A stretch of DNA of 13,730 bases, from positions 1 through 13,730 of the forward strand of contig CAJUCB010000043.1 of NCBI GenBank assembly GCA_910584805.1, written 5' to 3'. This document shows, piece after piece, positions 12,707-13,730 of the stretch (positions within the stretch are counted from its first letter, which is position 1; every line of letters begins with the position of its first letter). This stretch comes from an uncultured Oscillospiraceae bacterium (GTDB lineage Bacteria > Bacillota > Clostridia > Oscillospirales > Oscillospiraceae). Under the pieces are notes generated by a model. That model worked only from the letters and a program-made list of their open reading frames with translations, was not told the DNA's origin and ran no database searches. The position numbers and the translations under genes are program-made.

Positions 12707-12913
12707 TGGTATCTCCTCCCTTTTTCGGTTCAGGGCGCAAACCGCCCTGTCCGGCAGGAGTAAGACACACCGGTTGGCCGATGGTTACTCTATAGACATA
12801 CGGAATCGACGAACGCCTTGGGGCGGTTCGTCCGTAGCTGGGAACGATCGGCCTGCCAAAGTGCCGTTACTACCGCCTGCGTCCATGGATTCCACCTCAC
12901 TTTCCATAAAAGT
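12707..12913 (-). ncRNA. long structured leader of mgtE, class not recognised
   Basis: The ~200-base untranslated leader on the minus strand folds well. Hairpin 12808-12832 (GACGAAC-GCC stem, one bulge) and hairpin 12768-12783 (CATCGG/CCGGTG) both have a CCAA tetraloop. Next comes a 7-bp hairpin, CAGGGCG/CGCCCTG, at 12731-12749 just before the ribosome site. A CCTGCC (plus 12753-12758) can pair with GGCAGG (plus 12852-12857) or with GCAGG (plus 12876-12880), so alternative folds are possible. mgtE in Firmicutes is often under an M-box Mg2+ riboswitch, but I cannot find the M-box conserved core segments here. It may be a diverged or different cation-sensing RNA. Confidence 0.5.
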
Positions 12914-12919
12914 ACCTCT

Positions 12920-12948
12920 ATTATATGGCCCATGAAAATGTTTGTCAA
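12920..12948 (-). promoter_or_regulatory. consensus promoter of mgtE (copy A of a duplicated promoter)
   Basis: On the minus strand TTGACA (plus 12943-12948), a 17-base spacer and TATAAT (plus 12920-12925) are perfect consensus. The spacer carries ATGG-C-CCAT next to the -10. All 29 bases recur exactly at 13645-13673. Transcription would begin near 12913. Confidence 0.92.
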
Positions 12949-12984
12949 CCGTTCTGGACAGCCTGTAAAACTTTTTCATTTTTA
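12920..12984 (-). repeat. duplicated promoter region, copy A
   Basis: This 65-base segment aligns without gaps to 13645-13709. Bases 12920-12948 are identical (29 of 29), 12949-12966 are half-conserved (9 of 18), and 12967-12984 are identical again (18 of 18; AT-rich, TAAAAATGAAAAAGTTTT on the minus strand). The conserved-variable-conserved pattern suggests the upstream block, about 55-72 bases before the start point, has a function such as a UP-like or regulator site. Confidence 0.88.
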
Positions 12985-13029
12985 TAATAAATTTATGCTT
13001 TTCCTAAGACTCCAAATCATCATAACAGA

Positions 13030-13052
13030 GAGGGCCAACGTTGTTGACCCTC
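13030..13052 (-). terminator. terminator of the Ig-like lipoprotein gene
   Basis: A 10-bp stem, GAGGGCCAAC (13030-13039) with GTTGACCCTC (13043-13052), has a 3-base loop. As minus-strand RNA the single non-Watson-Crick pair is a G-U wobble. The U-tail in that direction is weak (TCTGTTATG), while T6 follows on the plus strand. Its place 15 bases after the minus-strand stop favours that gene. Confidence 0.6.
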
Positions 13053-13066
13053 CCCGTTTTTTGTAT

Positions 13067-13570
13067 TCAGGAATCTGTCGTTCCAATGGAAAACTCCGCC
13101 GTCATAAAGTAATCTTTGGAATTAGGGCGCTCCGCCATACCATTCACAATTGTGAGAAGCCGATACATTCCGGGTTCCAAGGTTCCGAATGGAAGCGTCC
13201 AGTCATACTCCATTTCATTGGAAACCCCCGATTGGATGGCGGAAGCCGAGGGAACCTCATACCCAACCGTGGGGCCTCCCCCCACCACCTTATACTCCTC
13301 CAACAGCGGCGGTATGGTATACCACCCCCCATCCCGCTTTTCCTCGATGCAAAACCATACGCCATAGATGAAATCGTCCCGTTCTGTTGTATTGCAGAAA
13401 ACAACTGTCATTCCGGTGGGGGTGATTGTTCCCGGCTTCGCTTGCAGCTGCAAGCCCTCTAAGGTATTGACTTCCTCGAAGGGGGAGCGCTCCTGCCCCT
13501 CCGTGGCGCAGCCAGGAAGGGACACGATAAACATCAACAGGAACAGCAGCGCGAAAAACCCTTTCGTCAT
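13067..13570 (-). CDS. lipoprotein with bacterial Ig-like domain
   Basis: The product is 167 residues from ATG 13570, chosen because GGGGAGG (plus 13579-13585) lies 8 bases before it; the in-frame ATG at 13591 would overlap that site. A signal peptide MTKGFFALLFLLMFIVSLPG ends at the lipobox cysteine C21. The mature domain reads LQLQAKPGTITPTGMTVVFCN, then GVWFCIEEKRDGGWYTIPPL, then a DWTLPFGTLEPGMYRLLTIVN block and a final YFMTAEFSI. This is the pattern of small bacterial Ig-like (beta-sandwich) lipoproteins common in Clostridia, in which 'W...G.L.PG.YR' is the core strand pair. The function is unknown; it is probably an extracytoplasmic binding or structural protein. Its promoter is a near copy of the mgtE promoter. 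Confidence 0.85.
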   Translation of the reverse strand: MTKGFFALLFLLMFIVSLPGCATEGQERSPFEEVNTLEGLQLQAKPGTITPTGMTVVFCNTTERDDFIYGVWFCIEEKRDGGWYTIPPLLEEYKVVGGGPTVGYEVPSASAIQSGVSNEMEYDWTLPFGTLEPGMYRLLTIVNGMAERPNSKDYFMTAEFSIGTTDS

Positions 13571-13644
13571 TTGTGAAACCTCCCCGCACAAACGGGAGCG
13601 TTTTGAGCCATTGGATGCAGGCCATGTGCTACAATATCTCTATG

Positions 13645-13673
13645 ATTATATGGCCCATGAAAATGTTTGTCAA
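13645..13673 (-). promoter_or_regulatory. consensus promoter of the Ig-like lipoprotein (copy B)
   Basis: On the minus strand TTGACA (plus 13668-13673), a 17-base spacer and TATAAT (plus 13645-13650) are identical over 29 bases to the mgtE promoter. The start point would be near 13638, about 70 bases before the ATG at 13570. The leaders downstream of the two promoters are unrelated. Confidence 0.92.
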
Positions 13674-13709
13674 TTATTGGGGCCATTCTGCAAAACTTTT
13701 TCATTTTTA
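13645..13709 (-). repeat. duplicated promoter region, copy B
   Basis: The partner of 12920-12984: 56 of 65 bases match, with identical blocks at 13645-13673 and 13692-13709. Similarity stops just beyond each end within the visible sequence. Confidence 0.88.
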
Positions 13710-13730
13710 AGCAGAAAAACTGTCGCTTTT

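Noticed and set aside
12707..12913. Calling the mgtE leader an M-box riboswitch
   Set aside because: The location fits, but I could not find the conserved M-box segments, so it is left as an unclassified leader.
12818..13462. 214-codon plus-strand frame across the mgtE leader and the lipoprotein gene
   Set aside because: It crosses two promoters, a terminator and an opposing gene, has no ribosome site, and shows no domain.
1..13730. CRISPR arrays, tRNA, rRNA, insertion sequences
   Set aside because: No regularly spaced repeats, no cloverleaf-like or rRNA-like stretches and no transposase-like frames were seen on either strand.

Overview
The window looks like a chromosomal segment from a GC-rich, low-redundancy Firmicute of the Clostridia, most likely an Oscillospiraceae-type gut bacterium (Flavonifractor/Lawsonibacter-like). 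The evidence is strong GGAGG ribosome sites before nearly every gene, consensus sigma-A promoters, an rplM-rpsI operon, an MgtE transporter, an ECF-type S component, and lipoproteins with lipoboxes. The genus is inference.

Layout. 1-503: the 3' end of an exporter-type ABC ATPase. 513-3450: an extended -10 promoter and 5'UTR hairpin, then a two-gene oxidoreductase operon: a GlpA-like flavoprotein with a C-terminal [2Fe-2S] (BFD-like) domain, and a second FAD oxidoreductase that is fused to a DUF1667 domain. A bidirectional terminator separates this from a convergent TtcA-like PP-loop protein (3453-4169, minus). 4284-5341: rplM-rpsI with a consensus promoter, a structured leader and an intrinsic terminator. 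5425-6053: a MerR regulator with a textbook 19-bp-spacer operator-promoter, followed by the decayed tail of a probable target gene. 6046-8379: a promoter and a tightly coupled three-gene operon (DUF362 protein, ECF S component, uridine-kinase-like P-loop kinase) ending in tandem hairpins.

8494-10927: a cell-envelope locus (lipoprotein, 73-aa two-helix membrane protein, membrane-anchored 162-aa protein) interrupted by an AT-richer BrnT/BrnA toxin-antitoxin pair. Immediately after brnA lie 14 codons that are a second, diverged copy of the end of the 73-aa protein. This suggests the cassette replaced most of a tandem paralogue. 10930-11321 (minus): a small membrane protein gene broken by a one-base shift at a C5 run, with its own promoter. 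11327-12948 (minus): mgtE with a ~200-nt structured leader in which I cannot find the canonical M-box core. 13067-13673 (minus): a lipoprotein with an Ig-like domain.

The promoters of mgtE and of the last lipoprotein are near-identical copies of one another (29 identical bases covering -35 to -10, plus an identical 18-base AT-rich block upstream), which implies shared control or promoter duplication. The most novel-looking items are the mgtE leader, this paired promoter, the oxidoreductase-DUF1667 fusion, and the toxin-antitoxin insertion scar. I see no CRISPR array, tRNA, rRNA, phage or transposase gene.
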